A stretch of 64,000 nucleotides of DNA from Streptococcus sanguinis (GCF_900635155.1 NZ_LR134002.1:1178001-1242000), one strand, 5' to 3'. Shown: positions 19,369 to 28,724, counted from the first letter of the stretch. A program made the numbers and translations. Notes: generated by a model not told the origin, from the sequence alone.

Positions 19369-21612
19369 TTATACCAAATAATTAAAATCCAGTTGCCCAT
19401 CCTTCAAACCGACTTGAACTGTCATTTCAGTTGTTTCCTTATTTTCGACCAAATAACGAGCCAAAGGCGTTTCTAGATAGCGCATAATGCTTCTTTGAAT
19501 AGGACGGGCACCAAACTCCGGTTGGTAACCTTTCTGGGCTAAAAAAGCGTAAACTTCTTCGCTCAGATGAAGCTGAATCTTCTGATGTTCCAACCTTTCC
19601 TGAAGTTGCCGAACCACAATTTTTACGATATTGATCATATCTTCCGCCCTCAGAGGGTTGAAAATAACCGTCTCGTCAATTCGATTTAAAAACTCTGGTC
19701 TAAAGCTATGTTGCAGCAGGGACAGAACTTCTTCCTGCGTTTCAGCAGTCAGTCCCTGTTCACTTTTGAGACTTTCCAAAATCTGCTGGGAGCCAATATT
19801 GCTTGTCATAATCAAAATAGTATTTTTAAAGTCAATAGTACGCCCTTTAGAGTCTGTCAAGCGTCCTTCGTCCAATACTTGCAGCAGGGTGTTAAATACA
19901 TCCGGATGGGCTTTCTCAATCTCATCCAGCAAGACAATCGAATAAAGCCTTCTACGAACAGCTTCTGTCAGCTGTCCTCCCTCTTCAAATCCTACGTAGC
20001 CTGGTGGCGGACCAACTAAACGAGCAACGGCATGTTTTTCCATGTATTCAGACATATCCAGTCGAACCATTTCCAGCTCATTGCCAAACAGCCGCTCAGC
20101 GAGGGCTTTAGCCAGAGCAGTCTTACCGACTCCAGTTGGCCCCAGAAAGAGGAATGAACCAATAGGACGCTTTGGATTTTGAATTCCTGCTCTCGAGCGC
20201 AAAATCGCCTCCGAAACCTTTTGAACAGCTTGGTCTTGTCCTACAATTCTCTGGCGCAGGAGCTTGTCTAGATTTAGCAGGTGTTCGCGCTCATTGTCCA
20301 TGATTCCCTGCACTTTGATTCCCGTTATACGTTCTACGATACTGGCTATATCCTCACGACTGACGTCTGGTCGTTCAGTTTCCGCTTGAGCTAGCTGGAT
20401 TTTCTTGACAGCACAAGCCTCATCAATCAAGTCCAGTGCCTTATCAGGTAAATAACGATCTGACAGATAACGAATTGAAAGACTAATCGCTGCCTGCAGA
20501 GCTTCATCCGTCAGGGAAACTCCGTGAAAGTCCTGGTAATTCTGCCGCAGTCCTTGCAGAATTGTCAATGCCTTATCTTGATCAGGCTCCTCAATGCGAA
20601 TCCGCTGGAAACGCCCCTCCAAAGCTTGATCTAGCTCGAAGCTCTCTCGATAGGCAGCAAAAGTCGTTGTGCCGATGATATTAATCTGTCCTTGAGCCAA
20701 GAGCGGCTTTAAAAGATTGCCTGCATCAAGAGAGCCCTCTGTCCGACCTGCTGTCACGATTTGGTGGATATCCTCAATATAAAGAATAATCTTCCCCTTA
20801 GCAGCCAGCACCTCATCCAAAACAGCCTTGAAGCGCTCTTCAAACTCTCCTCTATATTTAGTTCCGGCAATCAGTCCGCCTAGATTTAACTTAAAAACTT
20901 CCTTGCCCAGTAAATGTTCCGGAACATCATCTGCAAGTAATCTTCCAACAAACCCCTCTACCACTTTGGATTTTCCAACGCCTGGAAAACCTAGGAGAAT
21001 GGCATTGCTTTTCTCTTTCCTACACAGCACACGGATAATATCGTCAATTTCGTCATTTCGACCAATTACCTGTCTATCGGTCTGGTCAGCCAACCATTGA
21101 TTAAAGTTAGTCGCATATTTGCTCAGGGCTTGATAGCGACTCTCCTGACTTGGAGAGATTGCTCGTTTGCCTTGGCGAACCTTATTCAACTTTGCCGCAA
21201 CTAGCTCCTTATCAATTCCTGCCTGCTTCAAAAAGACAGTTATCGGATTTCGCTGTTGCTGAAATAGACTAAGAATCAGGTGCTCTACTGTTACCACCTC
21301 ATCCCTCAGTTCCGCCCTCTCAGCATCTGCATCATCCAAAAGATTCTTGAGACGTTGACTATACTGACGTCCGTAGCGGCTCGTGTCCGTATGTGAAAAC
21401 ACAGGAATCTTGGCTAGTTCCTGATTGATGACACTGATAAATTCATTAATATCAAGATCCAGACTGGTATAGAATTCCAAGGCAAAAGCCTGAGGCTGGG
21501 TCAGCACTGTCCATACATGCGGAATGTCCACTTGATAATTGTGTTTTTGAATAGCTAATTCCTTTGCAGCATTTAGTACTTCTTGCAAAAGATGGGTATA
21601 GTGTTCAGTCAT
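19369..21612 (-). CDS. Hsp100/Clp AAA+ ATPase without M-domain or visible ClpP loop
   Basis: A 747-residue two-ring AAA+ protein: Clp N-domain pair (1-145), NBD1 (~175-410) and NBD2 (~440-747). NBD2 is canonical ([29 protein letters not shown]). NBD1 has Walker A GFPGVGKS and a Walker B that reads LYIEDIH where DE is expected. Between the rings there is no ~120-residue ClpB coiled-coil M-domain, and after the NBD2 sensor SNIGSQQ I see no IGF/VGF-type ClpP-binding tripeptide. So it resembles ClpA in layout but ClpB in NBD2 sequence. No zinc finger as in ClpE/ClpX. Probably a protein unfoldase/remodeller, target unknown. It precedes the dehydrogenase operon on the same strand. Confidence 0.85.
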   Translation of the reverse strand: MTEHYTHLLQEVLNAAKELAIQKHNYQVDIPHVWTVLTQPQAFALEFYTSLDLDINEFISVINQELAKIPVFSHTDTSRYGRQYSQRLKNLLDDADAERAELRDEVVTVEHLILSLFQQQRNPITVFLKQAGIDKELVAAKLNKVRQGKRAISPSQESRYQALSKYATNFNQWLADQTDRQVIGRNDEIDDIIRVLCRKEKSNAILLGFPGVGKSKVVEGFVGRLLADDVPEHLLGKEVFKLNLGGLIAGTKYRGEFEERFKAVLDEVLAAKGKIILYIEDIHQIVTAGRTEGSLDAGNLLKPLLAQGQINIIGTTTFAAYRESFELDQALEGRFQRIRIEEPDQDKALTILQGLRQNYQDFHGVSLTDEALQAAISLSIRYLSDRYLPDKALDLIDEACAVKKIQLAQAETERPDVSREDIASIVERITGIKVQGIMDNEREHLLNLDKLLRQRIVGQDQAVQKVSEAILRSRAGIQNPKRPIGSFLFLGPTGVGKTALAKALAERLFGNELEMVRLDMSEYMEKHAVARLVGPPPGYVGFEEGGQLTEAVRRRLYSIVLLDEIEKAHPDVFNTLLQVLDEGRLTDSKGRTIDFKNTILIMTSNIGSQQILESLKSEQGLTAETQEEVLSLLQHSFRPEFLNRIDETVIFNPLRAEDMINIVKIVVRQLQERLEHQKIQLHLSEEVYAFLAQKGYQPEFGARPIQRSIMRYLETPLARYLVENKETTEMTVQVGLKDGQLDFNYLV

Positions 21613-21748
21613 ATAGTTCCCTCGCTTTTCTACTGAAAACCAAAGACAACTGTAAACAATATTCTAAAAATTAACCTATTTTAACAAAAACTTGACTTGA
21701 TAATCTTATGTCTATTATATCATTTTCACAATCAATATACTAGAAAAT

Positions 21749-21764
21749 ATGTAAGCGTTTTACC
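21749..21764. promoter_or_regulatory. cre-like site upstream of the Clp ATPase gene
   Basis: ATGTAAGCGTTTTACC has the cre core with 12 of 14 matches to TGWAANCGNTNWCA. It lies about 140 bp upstream of the clp start in an AT-rich 230-bp intergenic stretch. I did not find a convincing CtsR heptad repeat (GGTCAAA direct repeats), so carbon rather than heat control is suggested, weakly. Confidence 0.4.
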
Positions 21765-21793
21765 GTTTTAATCTAATTTTAATAAAAGTTTGT

Positions 21794-21834
21794 GAAAAAA
21801 AATAACACTAGCTTATCCTAAAAGGACAAGCCAG
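21794..21834 (-). terminator. Terminator of the MATE gene
   Basis: CTAGCTTATCC (21808-21818) pairs with GGACAAGCCAG (21824-21834) using two G-U pairs, 5-nt loop, followed on the minus strand by TAGTGTTATTTTTTTT. It lies 7 bp after the MATE stop. Confidence 0.8.
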
Positions 21835-21840
21835 CGCTCT

Positions 21841-23184
21841 TTAAGTTATGATATTTTTAGTCAAACGATTAAGCCGCCACTGAAAAAGAATGCCGCTCAT
21901 CACCAAGCTAGCGATAAGTCCAATCCAATATCCGTAAGGGCCCAAGCTGGTAAAATGATCTAAGAAGAGACCCAGGGGCAGCGAAACTCCCCAATAAGCA
22001 ATCAAACCCAAGTAAAATGGTACCTGAGTATCCTTATAGCCCCGAAGAATGCCCTGTAAAGGAGCTGCAAAAGTATCTGCTAACTGGAAAAAGAGGCTGT
22101 AAGTCAGAAAAACGGACGTCATACGGATAAACTCGGCATCAGAACCATAGAGAGCAGCCACTCGATCACGTAAAATATAGAGAAAGAGAAAGGTAAATCC
22201 AGCAATTCCCAAAGCCGTCAGCCGCCCAAGTTTACAGAATTTCCTAACATCGTCAGGATGATTGGCTCCAATTTCATAAGAAACGATGATGGACATAGAG
22301 GTTGAAATGCTCATAGGAAAGGCATACATTAAGTTTGAAAAATTCATGGCCGCCTGATGGCTAGCAATGATTAGTGACGAAAACTTAGCCATGACCAGGC
22401 CAACAACCGAGAAAATCACGACTTCAGCAAAAAACGTTCCTCCGATAGGCAGACCAAGTCGAATGCCTTCGATTAAGCCCTTTTTATCTAGCGGTCGAAT
22501 CTTCCACAGCTCATAGGCTCTGATTTTGGGATGTTTGACTGCTACTAACAAGGATATGAGGAGCAAAACCCAATAAGCCAAAGAAGTCCCAAGTCCAGCT
22601 CCAGCTCCGCCCATTTCTGGAAATCCAAATGCTCCGTAGATTAGGGCATAATTGAAAGAGCCATTCAAAGGTAAGAGTAAGAGCATAAGATACATGGAAA
22701 GTTTGGTCAATCCAAGAGCATCAAACAGAGAACGGATGGTGCTAAATAGCAAAAGAGGAATAATGCCGAGCGCCAGATACCAAAGATAGTTCTTAGCTAC
22801 TTCTTCTACTAAAGGCTCTAGGCTAAGGTGAGACAAAACCAGAGGAGCGCCCACAAATACCAAAGCAAATAAAATTAGCGATAACCCCAAAGAAAGATAA
22901 ATAAACTGATAAAAATCAGAAGCAATCTTTCCTTTTTTTCCCTGCCCTAAATGATGCCCAATTATGGGTACCAAGGCCGAAACAATCCCTATCAGCAGGT
23001 CGAAAAATGGAATCCAAAGACTAGTTGCCATGGAAACACCAGCCAGATGCAAAGTGTTATACTGACCAGTCATAGTCGTATCGACAAAAGATGCTGAAAA
23101 ATTGGCCAGTTGGTAGATCAAAATTGGCAAAAAAATAGAAATAAAGAGCCGCATCCGCTGCTGTAAATTATGAGTTTGGTGCAT
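21841..23184 (-). CDS. MATE family efflux transporter (NorM-like)
   Basis: A 447-residue, about twelve-helix exporter. It begins MHQTHNLQQRMRLFISIFLPILI and contains the MATE hallmarks NFSASFVDTTMTGQY and GGTFFAEVVIFSV at the start of the second half. It is only distantly similar to the other MATE protein at 10111-11460, so the two are not a recent duplication. It is 115 bp downstream of xpt on the same strand; a xanthine permease would usually occupy this place. Substrate unknown. Confidence 0.9.
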   Translation of the reverse strand: MHQTHNLQQRMRLFISIFLPILIYQLANFSASFVDTTMTGQYNTLHLAGVSMATSLWIPFFDLLIGIVSALVPIIGHHLGQGKKGKIASDFYQFIYLSLGLSLILFALVFVGAPLVLSHLSLEPLVEEVAKNYLWYLALGIIPLLLFSTIRSLFDALGLTKLSMYLMLLLLPLNGSFNYALIYGAFGFPEMGGAGAGLGTSLAYWVLLLISLLVAVKHPKIRAYELWKIRPLDKKGLIEGIRLGLPIGGTFFAEVVIFSVVGLVMAKFSSLIIASHQAAMNFSNLMYAFPMSISTSMSIIVSYEIGANHPDDVRKFCKLGRLTALGIAGFTFLFLYILRDRVAALYGSDAEFIRMTSVFLTYSLFFQLADTFAAPLQGILRGYKDTQVPFYLGLIAYWGVSLPLGLFLDHFTSLGPYGYWIGLIASLVMSGILFQWRLNRLTKNIIT

Positions 23185-23299
23185 AGAAATCCCTCAAAAA
23201 CTTTTTCTACCCAAGTAAAATCAATGAGCTTAGATTTTTAAAATATCAACTATCTTTACTATACTATAAGCCAGACAGATAGTCAAAAGGAAAAGGAAA

Positions 23300-23881
23300 T
23301 CATATATCTGCCTCAGTAAAGACAACCTGCCCCTTCTCAAATCCAGCAATGCGAGCCAAAGAAAGAACACGATAACCAGCAGTTTCCAAAAGTTGACGAC
23401 CATCCTGAAAGGATTTTTCAATGACAATGCCAACCGCTTCAACCTGTGCTCCTGCTTGCTCGATAATGGTAATTAAGCCCTTGGCTGCCTGACCGTTAGC
23501 TAAAAAATCGTCAATAATCAGCACCTTATCGTCAGAGTTGAGAAATTTCCCAGCAATCGAAATGGTCGAAGTCACTTGCTTGGTGAAAGAGTATACTTCA
23601 GCTGTCAAAATCCCCTCAGTCATGGTGATGTTTTTGGATTTCTTGGCGAATATCATCGGGACATTCAGCGCTTCAGACACATAGACAGCCGGAGCAATGC
23701 CAGAAGCCTCAATGGTCACTACCTTGGTAATTCCTGCGTCCTTTACCGCCTCCGCAAAGACCTGGCCAATCTCTTTCATCAGAGAAAAATCAACCTGATG
23801 GGTCAGAAAAGAGTCAACTTTCAGGATATTTTCACCTAGCACTTGTCCATCTCTAAGAATCCGTTCTTCTAATTTTTTCAT
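23300..23881 (-). CDS. xpt: Xanthine phosphoribosyltransferase
   Basis: Salvages xanthine to XMP with PRPP. The 193 residues contain the PRPP-binding loop [16 protein letters not shown] and the family N-terminus [23 protein letters not shown] (seen as [15 protein letters not shown]). The start follows GAGAAGGAGGGCAA. Two oddities: no purine riboswitch fits in the 60 bp upstream, and no pbuX permease gene follows. It lies after the tatA terminator with no clear promoter of its own. Confidence 0.95.
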   Translation of the reverse strand: MKKLEERILRDGQVLGENILKVDSFLTHQVDFSLMKEIGQVFAEAVKDAGITKVVTIEASGIAPAVYVSEALNVPMIFAKKSKNITMTEGILTAEVYSFTKQVTSTISIAGKFLNSDDKVLIIDDFLANGQAAKGLITIIEQAGAQVEAVGIVIEKSFQDGRQLLETAGYRVLSLARIAGFEKGQVVFTEADI

Positions 23882-23918
23882 TTGCCCTCCTTCTCACAAA
23901 TCATCTTGCGTCTAGCAG

Positions 23919-23942
23919 AAAAACACGGCTATCCGTGTTTTT
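23919..23942 (-). terminator. Terminator of the efe-tat operon
   Basis: AAAAACACGG-CTAT-CCGTGTTTTT is a perfect 10-bp stem with a 4-nt loop and built-in T5 tail, 3 bp after the tatA stop. It would insulate xpt from the iron operon, unless read through. Confidence 0.8.
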
Positions 23943-23945
23943 CGT

Positions 23946-24134
23946 TTACTCTTTTTCATTTTTATTCTCGGTCTTGTCTTCTTCTCCAGCATGATTGACT
24001 GCTTTTTTAAATTCTGAAAACATTTTACCAATCGATTGTCCCAGTTCGGGCAGGCGTTTTGGTCCAAAAATGAGCAGGGCTCCCAGAACAATAATGATTA
24101 CCCCAGGTACTCCGATGTCTTTTAAAAGTCCCAT
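23946..24134 (-). CDS. tatA: Twin-arginine translocase subunit TatA
   Basis: Sixty-two residues: one N-terminal membrane helix (VPGVIIIVLGALLIFGPKRLPE with the conserved FGPKRLPELG hinge), then an amphipathic helix GKMFSEFKKAV and a charged tail. Oligomers form the protein-conducting part of the Tat pore. In a minimal TatAC system it also does the job of TatB. Its ATG overlaps the tatC stop by one base (TAATG). Together with tatC it presumably exports the EfeB-type peroxidase encoded in the same operon. Confidence 0.95.
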   Translation of the reverse strand: MGLLKDIGVPGVIIIVLGALLIFGPKRLPELGQSIGKMFSEFKKAVNHAGEEDKTENKNEKE

Positions 24135-24850
24135 TAATTTCTCCTCGTTGATTTTCTTTGATAAATGATGCGACTGAGCAAGATGCTGACTTCATAGAGC
24201 AAAATCAAAGGCATTGTCATAGTCAGATCGCTGATAAAGTCGGCCGGTGTCAGGACAACAGCTAAAATCAGCAAAATGAAGTAAGCGTATCGTCTATATT
24301 TTACCAAAAATTTCGGATTGAGCAAACCGATAGAAGTCACAAAGGATACAAGAACTGGCAGCTCAAAAAGGCAAGCAATCGGAATAGTGGTATGAAAGAC
24401 GAAACTAAGATAATTCTGTGCTGTTAGCCGTGTCTCAAAGAGGCCCTCACCCAGCGACAGCAAAACCTGTAAAATAGCCGGAGTCACAAAGTAAAAGCCG
24501 AAAGCCAGCCCCAGAACAAAACAGAGAAAGGTAGCCGGGATATAAGCGAAAACGGCTCGTGCTTCATTAGCTCGCAAAGCCGGTCGGACAAACTCCCAGA
24601 CCTGATAAACCAAAAATGGCAAGGTCAGGGAAAAAGCGACCAGACTAGCCAGACTGATATAAATCCAAAGGATATCATCCGGACCCAGCACCAGCAGTTT
24701 CTGCTCAAAATTACTGGTCAGCCATCGGTAAATATCGGCTGAAAAGAGCAAGCTAACCAGAAAAACCAGGAAGAAGCAAGCCACTACCGCTAGAAAACGC
24801 CTTCTGAACTCCGTCAAATGCTCAATAATAGTCTGCTCTTTTTTATCCAT
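24134..24850 (-). CDS. tatC: Twin-arginine translocase subunit TatC
   Basis: Membrane receptor for twin-arginine signal peptides; six predicted transmembrane segments in about 238 residues. The TatC N-terminus EHLTEFRRRF and the mid-protein FVRPALRANEARAVFAYIP-type loop (seen as VRPALRANEARA) are typical. I set the start at ATG 24850 (MDKKEQTIIEHL), overlapping the efeU stop by 8 bp, because the longer reading only adds efeU-overlapping residues. Translational coupling to efeU is likely since no strong ribosome binding site is seen. Confidence 0.94.
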   Translation of the reverse strand: MDKKEQTIIEHLTEFRRRFLAVVACFFLVFLVSLLFSADIYRWLTSNFEQKLLVLGPDDILWIYISLASLVAFSLTLPFLVYQVWEFVRPALRANEARAVFAYIPATFLCFVLGLAFGFYFVTPAILQVLLSLGEGLFETRLTAQNYLSFVFHTTIPIACLFELPVLVSFVTSIGLLNPKFLVKYRRYAYFILLILAVVLTPADFISDLTMTMPLILLYEVSILLSRIIYQRKSTRRN

Positions 24851-26543
24851 GCCGCTGCTCGCTTTTCTGATTTTTAAAACTAACATAGACCACCAGCAGG
24901 ATAAAGAGCGCCTGACTGACGACCACTTCTAGGCTTGGATAAAGCCCCATCCAGTCTACTGTCACAAAACCATTGATTAAGTGCGTCGGTAGGATATTGG
25001 TCAGCTGAAGGGCATGGATGCTGACGCCCAGCATCTTAAAGGCCAGGGCATAGATTAACCAGGTCAGCCAGAAGAAAATGCTGTGTGGCTTGAGCAGACC
25101 AGACGCCTTGCTCAAGATAAAGGCTAGCAAGACCAAGACCAGAAGAGCCAAGCCGATTCCCAAAAGGAAATCAGTCATAGTGATGCGCGGCAGAATTCCT
25201 GCATAAAAGAGGATGGTCTCAGCCCCTTCACGGAAAACTGCCAGAAAGCTAAGAGCAAACATGGAAAGAAAACTGCCTGTGGCTGTTACAGCCTTCATCT
25301 GACTTTCCATAAAGTCATTCCATTTCTCGATAGATGCCTTGCTATGCAGCCAGATACCAACCAATATCATCATGGCGACAGCGAAAATTCCCACTGCACC
25401 TTCGATAATTTCACGATTGGATCCAGAAGCAACTGCCGGAAAAAGAAACTGCAGCAAAGCTGCAATCACAGCACTGGCTAGAACTCCACTCGCTGCCCCT
25501 GCATAAATCCATTTGAGTCCTTTTTTCATCTTGGAGGCTTTCAGAGTCGTTATCAAAGCCATGACAATCAAGAGCGCTTCTACACCCTCACGCAGCAAAA
25601 TCAGCATAGCATCAAAGAAATGATAGGAAGATGTCGTGTCAATCTGTGACAGCTCACTAATCAAGGATTCTAGCTGCTTTTGATACTTCTCTTCGCTCCC
25701 CTTGACCATAATAACAGGTGTCTGACTCTCAACCTTGGTATAAAGCGAAGGATTATTGACACTGACATCTCCTTCAATCGTTGGCCAAATGGTGATGAAT
25801 TCTTTCATCTTAGCAGCGGCCTTTTTATCATCTCCGCTTTGAAAGAGACTCAAGGCCTCCTCTAGCAGCTTAATTCCATCTTTCAGCGTCAGATTGCCAG
25901 CAGCTTCTTGGACTTTCTCTCCTTTGACAAAATTATCAATGGCGGTTTTCAAGTCATCAAAAGAAGACTGAATCATGTCAAAGTCAGTAGGCTCCGTCTC
26001 AATGGCGCTACGCAGGAATGAAATAGCTGTTTCAACCTTGCCGTAATGGGCTGTACTGCTGTCTCGAACTACACCTTCATTGGTAGTCCAGGTGCTATTC
26101 ATCTTCTTGTAAGCTTCTCGAGTCGCTTCTAAATCCTTAGCGCTAATAGCCTTTTGTAAATTTTCAAATTTTGGCTCTAGCTTACTGAGAAGCTTCTTTT
26201 TCTCGGCTTCTAAGTCGACTGGATTCTGCTCTTTCTCAAATTTCAAGAGGGCAGAAGAAATCTGTGTCAGCTTCTCCTCCGTCACCTGACCCGATAAGTC
26301 TAGTGCCTTGCTTACCTCTTGTCCCGCTGCAGAGTCGTGATTAGCTACCCTTTCAAAGTCAGTCTTGATCTCTCTGATTAGCTGCTTGGATTTTTCCTGG
26401 TCTTTCTGCTTGACTGCAGTGCTGGCATCAGTAATTTTGACGAATAGACTGCTGTAGCTCTCGTCAGCTAAAACCGGCTTAGCCAAAAAGATCAGCAAGA
26501 GCCCTAATATCAACAGACTTTTATTCAAATAATTTTTGACCAA
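24843..26543 (-). CDS. efeU: FTR1/EfeU-type iron permease with extracellular N-terminal domain
   Basis: High-affinity iron permease. Residues 1-26 are a signal peptide, residues ~27-300 are a helical, charged extracellular domain, and the C-terminal ~270 residues form seven membrane segments. The two iron-binding REGxE motifs are LREGVEALLIV and FREGAETILFY. The 566-residue length is larger than classical EfeU (~280) because of the N-terminal domain, a layout known in Firmicute FTR1 proteins. Its 5' end overlaps efeB by 23 bp and its 3' end overlaps tatC. Works with EfeO and EfeB. Confidence 0.92.
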   Translation of the reverse strand: MVKNYLNKSLLILGLLLIFLAKPVLADESYSSLFVKITDASTAVKQKDQEKSKQLIREIKTDFERVANHDSAAGQEVSKALDLSGQVTEEKLTQISSALLKFEKEQNPVDLEAEKKKLLSKLEPKFENLQKAISAKDLEATREAYKKMNSTWTTNEGVVRDSSTAHYGKVETAISFLRSAIETEPTDFDMIQSSFDDLKTAIDNFVKGEKVQEAAGNLTLKDGIKLLEEALSLFQSGDDKKAAAKMKEFITIWPTIEGDVSVNNPSLYTKVESQTPVIMVKGSEEKYQKQLESLISELSQIDTTSSYHFFDAMLILLREGVEALLIVMALITTLKASKMKKGLKWIYAGAASGVLASAVIAALLQFLFPAVASGSNREIIEGAVGIFAVAMMILVGIWLHSKASIEKWNDFMESQMKAVTATGSFLSMFALSFLAVFREGAETILFYAGILPRITMTDFLLGIGLALLVLVLLAFILSKASGLLKPHSIFFWLTWLIYALAFKMLGVSIHALQLTNILPTHLINGFVTVDWMGLYPSLEVVVSQALFILLVVYVSFKNQKSEQRHG

Positions 26544-27729
26544 GGTATTCTCCTTTTTTTACTCCGCCAAAGCAAGCAAACAAGCCACTGCCAATATGTG
26601 TGACGTATTCATTCATCTTATCTTGAGCGCCTAGATTAGTTAGAACTTTGACAAAGCTATCTGGATCTTTCTGGAAGGAAAGAAAGAGCAGGCCTGTATC
26701 GAACTGACCAGTAGTTTCATCAATCCCGTCCGAGTATGAGTAAGACCGACGGTATATAGGCTTATCAACCTCCTTGGCCAGACGGACATGTGAATCCTCT
26801 GGCAGCAATTTCAAGTCAACCTCGTCAAACTCGTCTTTCTTGCCAAAAGGCGCTCCACTCTCCTTATAGCGACCGAAAGTGTTTTCCTGCTCCTGCAGAT
26901 TGGTCCGGTCCCAGGTTTCAAGGAACATCTGGATCCGGCGGACAGCCATGTAAGAGCCACCCTGCATCCAGTCCTTGCTGTCGCACCAAATGACCTTGTC
27001 AAAATCTTTTTCCTTGGTCACATTGGCTGTGCCGTCCTTAAATCCAAAGAGATTACGAGGCGTTGACATCCGGTCTCCGATAGCAGCAAAACCTGACTGA
27101 CTCCACTTCATAGTGATAGCATTTCTCCCCTTGCGGACCAGATTGCGGACCGCATGAAAGGCCACCTGATCATCATCCGCGCAGGCCTGGATGACAATAT
27201 CACCACCCGTATATTTTTCTTTAAGCTGCTCCTTTGGAAAAGGCGGCAAATCTCGAAAAGCCTTAGGTCGTTTGTCTGACAAGCCCATTTTTTTCAGAAA
27301 AGAGGCTGAGACACCAAAGGTCAAGGTCAGTCGATAAGGGTTGAGACCAACAGTTTCTCCAGTATCCGTTGGCGGCAAAAGAGCATTGGAATTATCTTTT
27401 TTGACCAATTCTCCATCTACCAGCTTCTCGCTATAGGCCGTCCAGTCCTTGAAGAGCCGGATAATGGTCTCCTTATCTGTCGTATGCAAATCCAACACAA
27501 CAAAGTAGATATTCTTCTGCATCGGAGTTGTGATACCCGCCTGATGCTCCCCATAGAAGCTAATTTCTTCCTCACCGTCAGCGAATTTCTTATCTTCCTT
27601 CGCCTGATTAGCGAAAAAAGCAGATGCACCAGAGACACCCAGTGCAAGACCAGCGCCTCCAATCCCTGCTTTTTTAAGAAATTCACGACGATCCATCTTT
27701 TTATTAAACCATTTTTCGTCGTTTGTCAT
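26521..27729 (-). CDS. efeB: EfeB-type DyP heme peroxidase, Tat-exported
   Basis: Dye-decolorizing peroxidase that, in EfeUOB systems, oxidises Fe2+ or handles heme at the cell surface. The 402 residues begin with a Tat signal: DRREFLKKAG followed by a hydrophobic stretch ending ASAFFANQA. The DyP GxxDG motif is GFKDGTAN. Folded heme export explains why tatC and tatA are in this operon. The gene starts 4 bp after efeO. It is the only twin-arginine protein in the window. Confidence 0.94.
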   Translation of the reverse strand: MTNDEKWFNKKMDRREFLKKAGIGGAGLALGVSGASAFFANQAKEDKKFADGEEEISFYGEHQAGITTPMQKNIYFVVLDLHTTDKETIIRLFKDWTAYSEKLVDGELVKKDNSNALLPPTDTGETVGLNPYRLTLTFGVSASFLKKMGLSDKRPKAFRDLPPFPKEQLKEKYTGGDIVIQACADDDQVAFHAVRNLVRKGRNAITMKWSQSGFAAIGDRMSTPRNLFGFKDGTANVTKEKDFDKVIWCDSKDWMQGGSYMAVRRIQMFLETWDRTNLQEQENTFGRYKESGAPFGKKDEFDEVDLKLLPEDSHVRLAKEVDKPIYRRSYSYSDGIDETTGQFDTGLLFLSFQKDPDSFVKVLTNLGAQDKMNEYVTHIGSGLFACFGGVKKGEYLGQKLFE

Positions 27730-27733
27730 ATGA

Positions 27734-28606
27734 TTACTCCCCGTTTAGAATGACTCCCATTTGTGAAAGAGGCTCACCCAGTTTGGTAACTGCTTCTGCC
27801 AGCTCCTTGGTATCTTCTTTTGTCAATTCTGTATAGAGCTTGTAGTTTTCCGAGTCAGTCATGTGCTTGTCTAAAAGACCGTTGACGTTTTTAAACTCAA
27901 GTTCCAAGGTCTTGACAAGTTTCTCGTCCTTGTCCTGAATCAATGGCTTGAAGAGCTCAAAAATCTTTTCTGCTCCTTCAATATTTGCACGGAAATCATA
28001 GAGATCTGTATGAGAGAAAACTTCTTCCTCACCTGTAATCTTGCTGGTCGCTACTTCATTGAGTAAGTCAACAGCGCCCGTCAACATCATATCCGGAGTC
28101 ACTTCAACTGTTGCGATTTTAGCTTTTAGCTCCTTGATATCGTTGACCAGCTGATCAGCATAGCTTTCAGTTCCTTTGGTCGTATTTTGTTCCCACATGA
28201 TTTTTTCGATGCGGTGGAAACCAGACCAGCCTTCTTCGGTCTTGTTTTCGTCAACATAGTCGACCAAGCGGAAGTCAATTTTAACGTCTGATTCACCAAA
28301 GCTCTCAGCAATCGGCTCCGAGCGCTCGTAGGCCATACGGATAAGCGGATATTGCTTTTTAGCCTCATCAAGCTTGCCTTCTTTAAGGGTATCACGAAAT
28401 TTCTCCGTATCTGTCAGGAGCTGATCGATTTGTCCTTGGACAAAAGATTTGTAATCCTCTGTCGCCTTGTCCAATTCTTTCTGATTGACAGCTGTTTGGC
28501 TGCTGGATACTTGACTGCTTGAGCCAGTCTTGTTTGAAGAGTTGTTGGCTGCACAGCCAGTCAGTAAAATTGCCGTTGAAAATAGGACGATGCCAAGTTT
28601 TTTCAT
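27734..28606 (-). CDS. efeO: EfeO/EfeM-type imelysin lipoprotein (iron-binding)
   Basis: Surface lipoprotein that binds iron and delivers it to EfeU. The N-terminus MKKLGIVLFSTAILLTGCAAN carries the lipobox LLTGC (shown here in two pieces: signal MKKLGIVLFSTA and box LLTGC). The 290 residues contain the M75/imelysin HxxE motif in FHRIEKIMW and no cupredoxin domain, so it is the short EfeM-like form. First gene of the operon, with promoter and palindrome just upstream. Confidence 0.93.
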   Translation of the reverse strand: MKKLGIVLFSTAILLTGCAANNSSNKTGSSSQVSSSQTAVNQKELDKATEDYKSFVQGQIDQLLTDTEKFRDTLKEGKLDEAKKQYPLIRMAYERSEPIAESFGESDVKIDFRLVDYVDENKTEEGWSGFHRIEKIMWEQNTTKGTESYADQLVNDIKELKAKIATVEVTPDMMLTGAVDLLNEVATSKITGEEEVFSHTDLYDFRANIEGAEKIFELFKPLIQDKDEKLVKTLELEFKNVNGLLDKHMTDSENYKLYTELTKEDTKELAEAVTKLGEPLSQMGVILNGE

Positions 28607-28652
28607 GGTGACTCCTTTGTTTTCTCTCCTAGATAGAGATTATTTCCTGTAA

Positions 28653-28681
28653 ATTATACCAGTTTTTTTCTCATATTTCAA
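28653..28681 (-). promoter_or_regulatory. Promoter of the efe-tat operon
   Basis: -35 TTGAAA (28676-28681), 17-bp spacer, -10 TATAAT (28653-28658) with TGG before it (extended -10). A leader of about 45 nt precedes efeO, with a CTAGGAGAG region and hairpin-free sequence. This is a strong match to a housekeeping-sigma promoter, so control must come from a repressor. Confidence 0.88.
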
Positions 28682-28682
28682 G

Positions 28683-28699
28683 AAATTGTCTGACAATTT
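28683..28699. promoter_or_regulatory. 17-bp palindromic operator candidate at the efe promoter
   Basis: AAATTGTC-T-GACAATTT is a perfect 8-bp inverted repeat around one base, one base upstream of the -35 box. Its place suggests a metal-responsive repressor or activator. It does not match the Fur/PerR or AdcR consensus as I know them; a DtxR/MntR-family or GntR-like regulator is possible. Confidence 0.65.
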
Positions 28700-28724
28700 A
28701 ATCAAAAACTATATATTAAGACCA

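Noticed and set aside
21613..21840. CtsR operator at the Clp ATPase gene
   Set aside because: No GGTCAAA-type direct repeat could be found on either strand; only a moderate cre-like site.
23230..23442. 70-residue minus-strand frame overlapping the 3' end of xpt
   Set aside because: Different frame from xpt, no ribosome binding site; I looked for a remnant of pbuX in it and found none.
23882..23945. Guanine riboswitch upstream of xpt
   Set aside because: Only 64 bp are available and they hold a simple terminator hairpin; the purine aptamer core is not present.
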